Positions 9,271-18,776 of a stretch of 64,000 nucleotides of DNA are shown here, in pieces. The DNA comes from JBHIFB01 sp046760905 (GTDB lineage: Bacteria; Gemmatimonadota; CAZMKB01): positions 1-64,000 of the forward strand of contig JBHIFB010000001.1 in the NCBI GenBank assembly GCA_046760905.1. The letters are read 5' to 3'. Each line of letters opens with the position of its first letter. The stretch's first letter is position 1. The position numbers were made by a program, and so were the translations under genes. A model generated the notes under the pieces. The model was given only the letters and a program-made list of their open reading frames with translations. It made no database searches and was not told the origin of the DNA.

Positions 9271-9648
9271 TCAGCATGTGGAATGAATTAGAGCCCCGAC
9301 ACTTTCCTTCTCCCTCAACTCATTGTAGAGTGCAACTGCCTCTTCATTCTTCAACACGTGTACCGGGATGCTCCGTTCCTCCAGCAATCGCAGAGTCTCG
9401 GGACATACCTTTAGCCTCCCGGCGAACCCCTTCGACAGGATAATCACTGTCGCACCGTGTTCCAGGAGCTCCCCTACATCGGCTGGCTGAATGCCAGGGC
9501 TGTGCTGGGTGCCTGTTTCCCGCCAGTCCCACTCCCTCGATCCTCCTGGAAATAGCTTGGCATCTTTATATGGTGCCTCCCTCCCCTCTACTTCAATCTG
9601 TCCCCAGGAGATGCTTTTAATGCGAGGTGAGATACTCTCCTGAACCAT
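9271..9648 (-). CDS. Mth938/DUF498-domain protein
   Basis: The 125-residue product matches the Mth938-like family (related to NDUFAF3): IKSISWGQIEVEG near the start, the conserved DWRETGTQHSPGIQ segment, then GATVIILSKGFAGRLKV. The biochemical role of bacterial members is not established. I chose the ATG at 9648 because a GGGGGTGA site lies six bases upstream and the length then fits the family (about 120). A TTG at 9729 would add 27 residues with no clear ribosome site. It is transcribed divergently from acsA. Confidence 0.82.
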   Translation of the reverse strand: MVQESISPRIKSISWGQIEVEGREAPYKDAKLFPGGSREWDWRETGTQHSPGIQPADVGELLEHGATVIILSKGFAGRLKVCPETLRLLEERSIPVHVLKNEEAVALYNELREKESVGALIHSTC

Positions 9649-9861
9649 TCGTTTCACCCCCTCAACGTATGACTGACTCAAATTTACAATTTGAGAATAC
9701 CGCTTGGCTCCGGTTAAGTCAAGTACCAACGCATTCGATAAAATGTGGCTTCGGATCTGTTGCCGGGTATAGAATGCGAGGGATCCCTTGCTACATAAGG
9801 CTTGTAGTTAATGACTAAATCAATTATCTATTAATATAATCTAAAAGGAGGTCATGATACA

Positions 9862-11853
9862 ATGAGAAAGGAAATCACATCCGTGATGAAGGAAACACGC
9901 TCGTTCAATCCACCGGAGGAACTAAGCCAGAGAGCTCATATCAAAAGCCTCGAAGAGTATGAAAAGCTCTACAGGGAGTCCATCGATGATCCCGATTCCT
10001 TCTGGGGCAGACTGGCAGAAGAACAGCTCGAATGGTTCCAGAGGTGGGAGAAAGTACTGGAGTATGACTTCTCAAGGGTAGGTGAGGCACAGGAACCATA
10101 TGTGAAGTTCTTCCCAGGAGGCAAGCTGAACGTCTCCTATAATTGCCTGGACAGGCACCTTGGTTCCTGGAAAAGAAACAAGGCGGCTCTTATCTGGCAA
10201 GGCGAGGATGAAGGAGAGCGCCGAACGCTCACATATCAACAACTCCATACGGAGGTATGTCGATTTGCGAACGTCCTGAAGAAACACGGAGTAAAGAAGG
10301 GCACAGTCGTTACCATATTCCTCCCGATGATACCGGAATTACCGATTGCCATGCTCGCATGCGCAAGGATCGGGGCAATTCATTCCGTCGTCTTCTCCGC
10401 CTTTAGCGCCGACGCTTTGAAAGATAGGATACTAGACTGTGACGCTAAGATGGTTATCACGGCGGACGTGGGCTTTCACGGTGGCAGGGTGATCGATCTG
10501 AAGGCGAAGACTGATGAGGCACTTTATGACTGCGGGGGAGTTGAGAAGGTTATAGTTTACAACAGGGGAAACAGCAAGGTGGATATGGAGCCGGGACGAG
10601 ATCTCTGGTGGCATGAAGAGGTGAATGCCTTTGATATAAAAGATACCTGTGATCCCGTTCATGTGGAATCCGAAGACCCGCTTTTCATACTTTACACAAG
10701 CGGAAGCACCGGGAAGCCGAAAGGTGTCCTGCACACAACAGCGGGATATCTTCTTCACGTCCACCTCAGCCTGAAGTGGATATTCGATGTGAAGGATGAA
10801 GACATATTCTGGTGCACGGCGGACATCGGGTGGGTGACGGGGCACTCCTACATAGTGTATGGTCCGCTTTCGAATGCTGCGACAGCGCTCATGTTCGAGG
10901 GCATACCCACCTATCCTGAACCTGACAGGTTCTGGAAGATAGTAGAAGACTACAAAGTGAACATATTCTATACGGCTCCGACGGCTATAAGGGCCCTGAT
11001 GCGACTGGGTGAGGAGTGGCCTGACAAGCATGATCTTTCGAGCATCAGGATCCTCGGTACGGTGGGCGAACCCATTAATCCGGAGGCCTGGATGTGGTAC
11101 TATAGAGTAATCGGTAAGGAACGCTGCCCTATCATGGATACATGGTGGCAGACCGAGACGGGAGGAATCATGATAAGTCCGCTAGCCGGAGCGATACCGA
11201 CGAAGCCCGGCTCGGCATCAAAGCCTTTCTTCGGTGTGAATCCAGAAGTACTCAGAGAGGATGGAACCACAGCGGATGTGAATGAAGGTGGCATTCTGGT
11301 CATAAAAACGCCATGGCCTGGGATGATAAGGGGTGTCTACGGTGACAGGAAGAATGAGCTGATCAAAGAAGTGTATTTCTCAAAATTCCCCGGCAAGTAC
11401 TTTACAGGCGACGGTTGCAGGGTTGATGAGGATGGATTCTACTGGCTAATGGGCCGAATCGATGATGTCGTGAATGTTTCGGGTCATCGATTTGGAACGG
11501 CGGAAATCGAGAGCGCCCTCGTTTCACATGAAAGCACCGCCGAGGCAGCCGTGGTAGGCTTTCCACATGATATCAAGGGACAGGGTATATACTGCTTCGT
11601 CACGTTGAAGAATGGGTTCGAGCCATCCACTTCCCTGAAGAAAACCCTCATCGGACATGTAAGGAAGGAAATAAGCCCGATTGCAACGCCGGATAAGATA
11701 CAGTTTACAAGCGCTCTCCCTAAGACGCGCTCAGGGAAGATCATGCGAAGAATATTGAGGAAGATAGCGGAAGGTGAGATCGAGTCGATCGGAGACACAA
11801 CGACACTCGCAGATCCATCGGTGGTTGATTCTCTCATCAAAGGGACACAATAG
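9862..11853 (+). CDS. acsA: Acetyl-CoA synthetase (AMP-forming)
   Basis: Acs activates acetate to acetyl-CoA through acetyl-AMP. The 663-residue protein has the AMP-binding loop LYTSGSTGKPKGVLHT near residues 275-290, DTWWQTETGG, the hinge region FTGDGCRVDEDG, GRIDDVVNVSGHR, and the C-terminal PKTRSGKIMRR whose Lys is the usual acetylation site. The start is well marked by AGGAGGT ten bases upstream. It is a single-gene unit on the plus strand between divergent minus-strand genes. A TATAAT at 9835-9840 may be its -10 element, but I find only a weak -35. Confidence 0.97.
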   Translation: MRKEITSVMKETRSFNPPEELSQRAHIKSLEEYEKLYRESIDDPDSFWGRLAEEQLEWFQRWEKVLEYDFSRVGEAQEPYVKFFPGGKLNVSYNCLDRHLGSWKRNKAALIWQGEDEGERRTLTYQQLHTEVCRFANVLKKHGVKKGTVVTIFLPMIPELPIAMLACARIGAIHSVVFSAFSADALKDRILDCDAKMVITADVGFHGGRVIDLKAKTDEALYDCGGVEKVIVYNRGNSKVDMEPGRDLWWHEEVNAFDIKDTCDPVHVESEDPLFILYTSGSTGKPKGVLHTTAGYLLHVHLSLKWIFDVKDEDIFWCTADIGWVTGHSYIVYGPLSNAATALMFEGIPTYPEPDRFWKIVEDYKVNIFYTAPTAIRALMRLGEEWPDKHDLSSIRILGTVGEPINPEAWMWYYRVIGKERCPIMDTWWQTETGGIMISPLAGAIPTKPGSASKPFFGVNPEVLREDGTTADVNEGGILVIKTPWPGMIRGVYGDRKNELIKEVYFSKFPGKYFTGDGCRVDEDGFYWLMGRIDDVVNVSGHRFGTAEIESALVSHESTAEAAVVGFPHDIKGQGIYCFVTLKNGFEPSTSLKKTLIGHVRKEISPIATPDKIQFTSALPKTRSGKIMRRILRKIAEGEIESIGDTTTLADPSVVDSLIKGTQ

Positions 11854-12016
11854 AAGCTTTATTTCGGCATTCCTTGAAATACGCCCATCAAAACCTGTGA
11901 GACCAGGGAAGCCTTCACGCAGATGAATCAGCCGATCGAGGCGATGCTCGATTCTGTATCTGAGGATATGGAAAGACACACCTGGGGCTCTTGTATAGGG
12001 CCCAGCTCAGACCAAC

Positions 12017-13384
12017 TCACCATGTGAACTGCAGCCTTGAAAACAGCTCTGTGAGATCATTTGAATCCTTTTCGTAAAAATCACCCATGAATGCGTGGGC
12101 TAAGCCCAGGTCAAGGTCGAGATAGCCGTTTATGTGAGCCGTTACTGCTGCAGACAACTCCTTTCCCATGTCCCTGCTATCGTTTCTCGGCTCGCTCGAT
12201 CGAAACAGGCCCCCGGCGAAATTGAGATCGAGCTCTTCTCGGATAGGCAGAGTTGCCCTAGCCTGGAAAGCAACGAGCCCGGCTCCGTTGTTACCTATCT
12301 CAAGGCCCAGGTCGTTCACATCCGAAGGGGGGCTCGCCGTAAATATGTGTGTGTATCCCCAGTATCCCTCGGTACCCACGAGTCCATGCAGCGTCACGAA
12401 GCGGTCCTCGGTCTTCCCTTCAGGATCACCGGTCACCGTGAGAAACATGGCATCGACACTCAGCCCGCCCACCGGGAAATGTGTGCTTGCCGACAGGGCG
12501 ATACCCAGATGTGAATCATCGAGAATCGATCCTCTGTTCAGAAGAAGCCGGCCCTCGATGTCAAACTTGCTAACCTTCCTCCGTGCGGTAAAGCCGATCC
12601 ATGTCTGGTTGTCTGTTATATCCCCAAGACGATCTTCAAAGGAGTATTCCGTTTCACCTGTTTCGGGGATCAATAGGCGGTAAAGATGACTGCCAAGATC
12701 GATGTAATGGAGCGAAGAGGGCTTGTAATCCACTATTAGTAACTCCTCGTCTCTGTCCGCATCCAATGTATTCACGGAACCGACTCCCTCTACCAGCCTG
12801 GAGTATGCGAATCTATACTCACCCGTGGGAACGGATCCCCAGCAGACTATTCCACCGACATTGAAATCCCAGTCGGCGTCAAATAGGACCCGGCCTACCC
12901 TGTCTGTGAGAGGTATGATGCCTGCTGAGATGTTTAACATGTCGTTCATTCTCGCATACATGAAGCCATACCTTATACCTCGTGCCTGCAGCCGGTTAAA
13001 TGGATTGACCTGTGTTAAGTGATCCCTCGGATCGCTGTATTTGGGGCTTGATCCTCCCCAGCCGCCCCGGTACTCCAGCTGGAAATAAGCGCCAGCATCG
13101 CCGTCTGTTCTCACGTCTATACCCACTCTCAACCTCTGGCGGTAGAAACCGTACCTCCTTGTATCTGAAAATGCAGTCCCCCGGATTCCAGGAATGTCAC
13201 TCACATTATACATCAGCCTGTGCTGCAGCCATAGCCCCAGTGTCAGATCCTTCACCGTCAGGAGTTCTCTCACATTCAGGCCTTCGTGGAATGGTGCGGG
13301 GAACGGTACCGGATCAATACCAGCGCTGCAGAGCACCGGATAGAAAATCGTGATGAAGAGCATGATAACGATTGGTTTCCTCAT
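12017..13384 (-). CDS. Outer-membrane beta-barrel protein (porin-like)
   Basis: The 455-residue protein starts with a signal peptide (MRKPIVIMLFITIFYPVLCS-AG). The rest is dominated by alternating amphipathic strands and ends in LFSRLQFTW, a C-terminal aromatic residue typical of barrels assembled by BAM. I chose the ATG at 13384 because GGAGAGGTGAT precedes it; an ATG five codons upstream lies inside that ribosome site. It is the last gene of the molybdoenzyme operon, 65 bases after torD. I do not recognise a named family; it may pass the substrate or product of the periplasmic reductase. Confidence 0.75.
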   Translation of the reverse strand: MRKPIVIMLFITIFYPVLCSAGIDPVPFPAPFHEGLNVRELLTVKDLTLGLWLQHRLMYNVSDIPGIRGTAFSDTRRYGFYRQRLRVGIDVRTDGDAGAYFQLEYRGGWGGSSPKYSDPRDHLTQVNPFNRLQARGIRYGFMYARMNDMLNISAGIIPLTDRVGRVLFDADWDFNVGGIVCWGSVPTGEYRFAYSRLVEGVGSVNTLDADRDEELLIVDYKPSSLHYIDLGSHLYRLLIPETGETEYSFEDRLGDITDNQTWIGFTARRKVSKFDIEGRLLLNRGSILDDSHLGIALSASTHFPVGGLSVDAMFLTVTGDPEGKTEDRFVTLHGLVGTEGYWGYTHIFTASPPSDVNDLGLEIGNNGAGLVAFQARATLPIREELDLNFAGGLFRSSEPRNDSRDMGKELSAAVTAHINGYLDLDLGLAHAFMGDFYEKDSNDLTELFSRLQFTW

Positions 13385-13449
13385 ATCACCTCTCCTCATT
13401 TTGATGTGTTGTGTTCTGATTGAAAGGGAATGGCAGCTCTATATCTGAA

Positions 13450-14127
13450 TCAAGCCCTCTTCGGGCCTTGAGTTGGATTTACACTGACGTGTTCGCTTTC
13501 CAGCAGTAGAAATTCTTTCGTGAATATTGCCAGCTCACGGTAAAAAGAGACTCTCGTCCGGCCGGCTACCTGATCGCAGAATTCCGGTACCCATTTGAGT
13601 AAGTGCTCTTCCATGAACCTCCTCTCATACTCAAGACAAATGCAAGCCGTCTCGGTATCCTCATCCTGCCAGCCCTCTTTTTCTTTTGCGGTTAGTTTCT
13701 GCATAAGTTCGAACTCGACAGAGATGTGATCCGGGATACCATGATATTCGCGGTTGTAGCTAAGGCCAATCCATTCTATGAACTTTTTTACATCCACTGT
13801 GGAATCTCCCCAGAAAAGGCCGGGGCTTTTCTCATCCTTCCTGTGAACTGATTCATGTGGAGAGATGTGAGGATCCGGCCCCAAAAAGAGTCTCGTGTAT
13901 TCGAGGACAAGTTCTTCCAGCAGATCCTCTTCGGACCCTTCTACCTCATCGAAGGAAATCCTGTGACCGAGCCGGGTTAGAAGCTCCTCTATCTGCCTGC
14001 CTCTCATCAGACGGATTAGCTCTACCGAAGGTTCTTTGCCGAAAACAAGGGACAGGAAGCCATAGATGCTGCTGCGACTCTCGGCCTCCACGGCCATCCT
14101 GTCCCATTTCAGAGAATCTTCCGTCAT
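13450..14127 (-). CDS. TorD/DmsD-family molybdoenzyme chaperone
   Basis: The 225-residue, mainly helical protein matches the TorD/DmsD/NarJ chaperone family. Such proteins bind the Tat signal and folding core of a molybdoenzyme and hold it back from export until the cofactor is in place. The motif YTRLFLGPDPHISPHESVHR is the family signature. Its ATG overlaps the stop codon of the catalytic subunit as ATGA, showing tight coupling to its probable client. An ATG eleven codons upstream lies inside the preceding gene and is less likely. Confidence 0.85.
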   Translation of the reverse strand: MTEDSLKWDRMAVEAESRSSIYGFLSLVFGKEPSVELIRLMRGRQIEELLTRLGHRISFDEVEGSEEDLLEELVLEYTRLFLGPDPHISPHESVHRKDEKSPGLFWGDSTVDVKKFIEWIGLSYNREYHGIPDHISVEFELMQKLTAKEKEGWQDEDTETACICLEYERRFMEEHLLKWVPEFCDQVAGRTRVSFYRELAIFTKEFLLLESEHVSVNPTQGPKRA

Positions 14128-16583
14128 GCCTTCCTGACCGTCACAACAGTGTCCATCCATGTCTGTTGCCCTCCGATCGGATCCGGACGGTTAGGGATTA
14201 TCCAGTTGGGATGGACTCCCTTCTCGTCCCACCACTTGAACTTGCAATCCGGCTCATGTGTATGGCCGGGAGACTGTTTCCCCGAAGCATACTCCCCGTA
14301 CTCCCAGTGACCGCAGTGGTTTGAGATCGCGATCGCGTCCGGATGGATCCCTTCGGTGACTTTCGCCTTCGTCACTATTTCACCTGCTGAAGAGGTCACC
14401 TTAATCCTGTCGCCGTCTTTTATTCCGAGGGCCCTAGCGGTTTTTGTGTTTATCCAGGCGGGATTGTCGTGATAGATCTCGGTGAGCCATTTACAGTTCT
14501 GGGTCCGTGAGTGGGTCTGGACTGCAACCTTGTATGTCGTCAGGATGAGCTTTCCGCTCATCTTCTCATGCTCGGGAATCGGCATCCAGGATGGCATTCC
14601 GGCAAGCCCTTTCTCCTCGAGGAAACGAGACCTGATCTCGAACAATCCTGATTTGTTTATTTTATCGGGCTTGAAGCCCGCATACACCTTATCACCTATC
14701 TTCTGCCCGACATACTTCTTGTAGGCATCCTTAGTGGTTGTGTAGCTCTCACCCTCTTTACCTTTCCAGTACACACCTGTAGCCTCATCCAGGATGGTGC
14801 CTTCAAGATCCTCCTTTCTCAGTTCCTTCGCGTAGGATTTGTACTTCGGTTTTGCGTTTCTGTCATACCAGGCACCGCGAGTTTTCATGTACTCGAATCC
14901 ACCCGCCTGTTTCACGGCCGGAGTGTGCTCGCAGGCGTCCCGGACGAACTCTTCGGCGCTTTCAAAAGGCATGGCAGCTTGGACTTCTCCGCCTAGCCTT
15001 CTGGCCAGCTCGCAGCAGACGTCTTTGAAATCCCGGCTCTCGCCGAGTGGCTTAACGAGGGGCTGGCGGATGTAGTACTCCGGGATCTGGTCGAAGGATG
15101 CATGATCCTCCCAGTCCCACCGCTCGAGGTAGGTGGCGTCCGGGAGTATGAGATCAGCCAGCGCCGTCGATTCACTATAAAATACATCGACCGCCACAAA
15201 GTAGGGTATGAGGCTTTCGTCCTTCAGGATCTCAATGTTCTCCTGACACTCTCCGTTCACATAGGCCGGGTTGTAGCAGTAGATCATGTAGATCTCGGGC
15301 CTGCCCATCGAGCCGTCCTTTATCATCTTAAGGACCTGGTGGCTGACGTGGTGGTTCGGATAGGCGACATCGCCCTTGAAGCCGTCTACGATTTTGAGCT
15401 TCTTCGGATGCCCCTTAGGTGTAGGATAGGAATTCTTCCACTTTGCCCCCACAGCCTTGCAGCGTCCCCCCTTCACGTCTATGTTTCCGCAGATGGCCTC
15501 AAGCATGAGGATCGCCCGTTCCGTCTCTACTCCGTTGTAATGTGCAACCGCTCCCCTGTAGGAGACGATCGTCCCCGGCTTCGCCCGGGCGTATTCGATC
15601 GCTACCGACTCGATCTTTGGGGCCGGGACCCCGCTTATTTCCTCGGCCCACTGCGGTGTGTAGTCTTTAAGATGTTCCCTGAGCTCTTCGACCGTGACGT
15701 TCGTCCAGGTTTCAATGAATTCCCGGTCGAAGAGTTTCTCCTTCATCACGACATTCGCCATTGCCAGCACAACGGCCAGATCGGTCCCCGGTCTAATCGG
15801 AATCCATTCCCTCGATTTCGCAGCGGTGTTAGATAGCCTGACATCGAAGGTGACGATTGGCACTCCCCTCGCCATTGCTTCAACGGCCCGCTGGGAGATT
15901 GGTATGTGGGATGTATGGGTTTCGAAAAAGTTGCACCCGAAGTTCAGGATGAAATTCGTGTGGGTCATGTCGTTTATATCGTAGTGTTTGCCCCATACCA
16001 ACTCCTGTGCAATCCACTTTCCACCCTCGCAAATCGCAGTGTGATTTCCGATCGTCTTGGTCCCGTACGCAGGAAGGAAATAGCTCTTGATAATTTTGCT
16101 CGAGCTCGCCTTCATCCTGCCGTAATGGAACATGAACTTCTCAGGTGTGCCTGCCTCTCTGAGCATTCGGAGCCGATCAGTCAGTTCATCGAGTGCTTCA
16201 TCCCATGTTATCCTCTTCCACTTCCCCTCCCCCCGTTTTCCTGCTCGCTTCATGGGATAGAGGATCCTGTCAGGGTTGTATACCTGGTTGATCCCCGCCT
16301 GTCCCCTGGCGCAGAGCTTACCGTTGGTTCGCGGCAGATCCGGGTTCCCCTCAAGCTTGACGATTCTACCATCCTCCACATACCCGATTATACCGTCACG
16401 CGTTACACACTGCCAGCAGGCGCTGGGGATGGCCTTACGTCTGTTACCGGTCTCGAACGAGTAGTCGGCTCCGCCACCGCGAAGGATCACTTCTCCGGCG
16501 AGCAGGTTCAATCCTTTTCCGGTGCCAAGGCCGGCACCCAAGGCGGAACCGATTTTCAGGAAGTCTCTTCTATTTAATTTCAT
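14124..16583 (-). CDS. Tat-exported molybdopterin oxidoreductase, catalytic subunit
   Basis: The 819-residue protein is a DMSO-reductase-family catalytic subunit resembling the polysulfide, thiosulfate, tetrathionate and arsenate reductase branch. A Tat signal (LNRRDFLKIGSALGAG) opens it, so it acts in the periplasm. The Fe-S site reads CWQC then VTRD and a later Cys (C56, C59, Asp63, C91): the third expected Cys is Asp. Cys185 in HTAICEGGKW is the likely Mo ligand. The C-terminal dinucleotide-binding domain is present (NPAWINTKTARALGIKDGD). The ATG at 16583 follows GGGAGG and overlaps the Fe-S gene by 14 bases. The substrate cannot be read from sequence. Confidence 0.87.
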   Translation of the reverse strand: MKLNRRDFLKIGSALGAGLGTGKGLNLLAGEVILRGGGADYSFETGNRRKAIPSACWQCVTRDGIIGYVEDGRIVKLEGNPDLPRTNGKLCARGQAGINQVYNPDRILYPMKRAGKRGEGKWKRITWDEALDELTDRLRMLREAGTPEKFMFHYGRMKASSSKIIKSYFLPAYGTKTIGNHTAICEGGKWIAQELVWGKHYDINDMTHTNFILNFGCNFFETHTSHIPISQRAVEAMARGVPIVTFDVRLSNTAAKSREWIPIRPGTDLAVVLAMANVVMKEKLFDREFIETWTNVTVEELREHLKDYTPQWAEEISGVPAPKIESVAIEYARAKPGTIVSYRGAVAHYNGVETERAILMLEAICGNIDVKGGRCKAVGAKWKNSYPTPKGHPKKLKIVDGFKGDVAYPNHHVSHQVLKMIKDGSMGRPEIYMIYCYNPAYVNGECQENIEILKDESLIPYFVAVDVFYSESTALADLILPDATYLERWDWEDHASFDQIPEYYIRQPLVKPLGESRDFKDVCCELARRLGGEVQAAMPFESAEEFVRDACEHTPAVKQAGGFEYMKTRGAWYDRNAKPKYKSYAKELRKEDLEGTILDEATGVYWKGKEGESYTTTKDAYKKYVGQKIGDKVYAGFKPDKINKSGLFEIRSRFLEEKGLAGMPSWMPIPEHEKMSGKLILTTYKVAVQTHSRTQNCKWLTEIYHDNPAWINTKTARALGIKDGDRIKVTSSAGEIVTKAKVTEGIHPDAIAISNHCGHWEYGEYASGKQSPGHTHEPDCKFKWWDEKGVHPNWIIPNRPDPIGGQQTWMDTVVTVRKA

Positions 16584-17379
16584 TGTGAAACCTCCCCTCT
16601 TCACCATACTCTGCATAGACACCTTCTTCGAGCCCTATATAGTAGTTGTTTGGACCCGTGCCTTTCCCGGGAAGAAGAACCTTCGTTCGATGCTTCTTGA
16701 GCAGCCTGGAGACCTCGCTGCCGGGATCATTCATGTCCCCGAAGATGCGCGCTTTCCCCTGGCAGGTATTCACGCAGGAAGGAACGACCCCATGAGCAAT
16801 GCGATGGGAACAGAAAGTGCATTTCCCGATCGTCTTGTTTTCTGGCGCTCCACCGGCCTGTCTCATAGGGTGGAAGAACCTTGCTCCGTACGGGCATGCC
16901 TCTATGCACATTCCGCATCCGACACAGATATTCTCATCCACCAGGACCGTTCCGTCCGGGCGCTTATAGGTCGCCTTCCCCTCGAACGTCATGGTCCCCT
17001 TGATCGGGTCTTCGAAGGTGCGCTCAACCGGATCAACAGGGCACACCTCAACACAGGGAGGCTTTTCACAATGGTTGCAGAGCACCGGTGTGATGTGTCG
17101 TCTCGCCTCCGGGTACTCTCCATCATCCTTGAGCTGTACGGCGGTTCGCCAGTAGCCGAGCGGGTCGTTGTACTCGCTCTTGCAGGCCACAACACAGGCG
17201 AGGCAACCGATGCAGCGTCGAAGGTCTATGACCATAGCCCATCTGTTCGTGGCCGTCCTGGCCGGCTTTGCCCGCAAGGGCCTGGGGGCAGCGACCAGGG
17301 CAAGAGCTGAAGCCGAGGCCAGAACACCCGCTTTTAGGAAATCCCTTCTGCAGGTTGACGTTTCGCTGTTTTCGCCCAT
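16570..17379 (-). CDS. Tat-exported four-cluster ferredoxin subunit (PsrB/TtrB-like)
   Basis: The 269-residue protein carries a Tat signal (CRRDFLKAGVLASASALALV) and four [4Fe-4S] motifs: Cys56-59-62-66, Cys101-104-109-113, Cys152-155-158-162 and Cys187-190-202-206. This is the electron-transfer subunit that normally partners a PsrA/TtrA-type catalytic subunit, encoded just downstream. A GGAGG site precedes the ATG. A separate Tat signal on this subunit is TtrB-like, since PsrB/DmsB proteins usually travel with their partner. No NrfD/PsrC-type membrane anchor follows. Confidence 0.9.
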   Translation of the reverse strand: MGENSETSTCRRDFLKAGVLASASALALVAAPRPLRAKPARTATNRWAMVIDLRRCIGCLACVVACKSEYNDPLGYWRTAVQLKDDGEYPEARRHITPVLCNHCEKPPCVEVCPVDPVERTFEDPIKGTMTFEGKATYKRPDGTVLVDENICVGCGMCIEACPYGARFFHPMRQAGGAPENKTIGKCTFCSHRIAHGVVPSCVNTCQGKARIFGDMNDPGSEVSRLLKKHRTKVLLPGKGTGPNNYYIGLEEGVYAEYGEEGRFHNEIK

Positions 17380-17433
17380 ATCAGACCTCCTTCACGGTAT
17401 ATGCCTGATCGAAGGGACTCATGGCCCTTTCGA

Positions 17434-18525
17434 TCAGATCAACATCTGGAACTGGGTCCTGATCGCGAACTCGGTGTCCGCGTTATCGGCATTCGGAATG
17501 TTCACATCGAGGTTGATCTGGAGCCTGTTGTTAGGATCGAAGAACACATCCATCCCGGGAGTCAGAAGCATGGTCTGAGTGTCATCATCGTCGGTGTTCC
17601 TCTTGGACCAGTCAAACCGAAACGCCGGCCGAAGGGAATGGACCAGCTCGCTGTTTTCCATAAGGACGTTGTAACTGAAGACACCCATGAAGCCCAGGAA
17701 GTTCGTATCGGTATCACCGAAATGGGGATTTTTTCCAAACACAACCTCCGCCTGTATCCATGGACCCACTTCTTTCACGTGATGCCTTATTCCGTATTCT
17801 AAATCCACTTCAAACGCCTGGAAGTTCTCGTCAGCGACCGTGGTGTCGGTGTCGGAGACTGTCGTGTAGTCATCGATCATTCGATTGGAAACGGCGCCTC
17901 CTATTGCGAGATCGTCCTCTATGTTGTAGACCACCCTTCCGCCGAATGTCTTCCCGCTGTCGTCATCGTGTTTAACATTGTTCCCGTTCCCGTTGAAGAT
18001 GCCAACGGCCCAGTCCACTTTATCTGCAGAACCATGGGCCTGGACACCGAGGTCTCGGTCCGCGTATAAGCCATCCTTGATTATGACCGCATTCGAGGAG
18101 TAAGAGTTCGATGAACCCATTATCTTATTCGCCCTCTCGATTACCGCGATCTTGGTCGATGAGGTGAGCTCCCAGAGCGAGAACGGCTTCTTGAATTGAC
18201 CCATCTTGATCTTGAAGTTGTCATTCACTTTCAGGTCCACATAGCCATCCTTAAGCTTCGCCCCGCCTTCACCGAGGTCGTACTGTACGACACCTTTCAT
18301 CGTCCCTGATGGATTCACATACACAGCCTTGAGCCTCGCTCTTCTTACAAAGAAAGTACTGGTCGGTGTATAATCCTCGACGCGTGTGGTGTGAAACTGG
18401 GCATGAACTCTTCCTGTTAAGCTGAGCTTCGATTTCTTCGAGATCACGTTCTCCTCACCGGCGATAGCCACACTCCAGATGCCGAAAGAGAACACGAGCA
18501 GCAGAATGACTTTCAATGCTTTCAT
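17434..18525 (-). CDS. Phosphate-selective porin O/P family outer-membrane protein
   Basis: The 363-residue protein has a signal peptide (residues 1-23, ending SVAIAG) and a barrel with the Porin_O_P pattern: LSLTGRVHAQFHTT, FFVRRARLKAVYVNP, GYVDLKVNDNFKIKMGQFK. The family includes OprP/OprO, but substrate choice varies and phosphate cannot be assumed. It is the first gene of the molybdoenzyme operon, 54 bases before the Fe-S subunit, behind a roughly 245-base leader. The C-terminus (FQMLI) lacks the usual terminal aromatic residue. Confidence 0.82.
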   Translation of the reverse strand: MKALKVILLLVFSFGIWSVAIAGEENVISKKSKLSLTGRVHAQFHTTRVEDYTPTSTFFVRRARLKAVYVNPSGTMKGVVQYDLGEGGAKLKDGYVDLKVNDNFKIKMGQFKKPFSLWELTSSTKIAVIERANKIMGSSNSYSSNAVIIKDGLYADRDLGVQAHGSADKVDWAVGIFNGNGNNVKHDDDSGKTFGGRVVYNIEDDLAIGGAVSNRMIDDYTTVSDTDTTVADENFQAFEVDLEYGIRHHVKEVGPWIQAEVVFGKNPHFGDTDTNFLGFMGVFSYNVLMENSELVHSLRPAFRFDWSKRNTDDDDTQTMLLTPGMDVFFDPNNRLQINLDVNIPNADNADTEFAIRTQFQMLI

Positions 18526-18776
18526 GGAAGTTCTTTCCTTTCTCTTTGCTGGCGGTTCTTACCCAACAACTCAGGAAAAATTCAGTATGACTCTCCCTCA
18601 CATTCCCTTCACGGACAGTACCTCCTTTCTTGGCTTCTGAGTATGTATTTTCCCCCATACTCTCAGACAGAATCCATGCCATATTGTAACTGGTTGGTTA
18701 CATTCACCTCCTCTCTGAAAGAAACGGATCTCGTTTTTGTGGTTTATCACATTCTTACCGGAGATATTTCAAATTA
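18526..18776 (-). promoter_or_regulatory. Long 5' leader with unused Shine-Dalgarno sites
   Basis: Read on the minus strand, this leader holds two strong ribosome sites that serve no long gene. GGAGGTGA (18704-18711) runs straight into ATG-TAA, and AGGAGGT (18620-18626) precedes the four-codon frame GTG-AAG-GGA-ATG then TGA (18598-18612). A dyad TGTAAC-N6-GTTACA (18685-18702) could fold over the first ATG. No known riboswitch is recognised. Confidence 0.4.

Noticed and set aside
9649..9729. N-terminal extension of the Mth938-family gene from a TTG
   Set aside because: The downstream ATG has a strong ribosome site and gives the usual family length.
14124..17379. Assigning the molybdoenzyme to tetrathionate, thiosulfate or arsenate reduction
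   Set aside because: The subunits fit the broad PsrA/TtrA/ArrA branch, but no residue pattern I can read fixes the substrate.
18455..18682. 75-codon open frame in the porin leader
   Set aside because: It has no ribosome site at its ATG, overlaps the porin start, and the translation shows no recognisable pattern.
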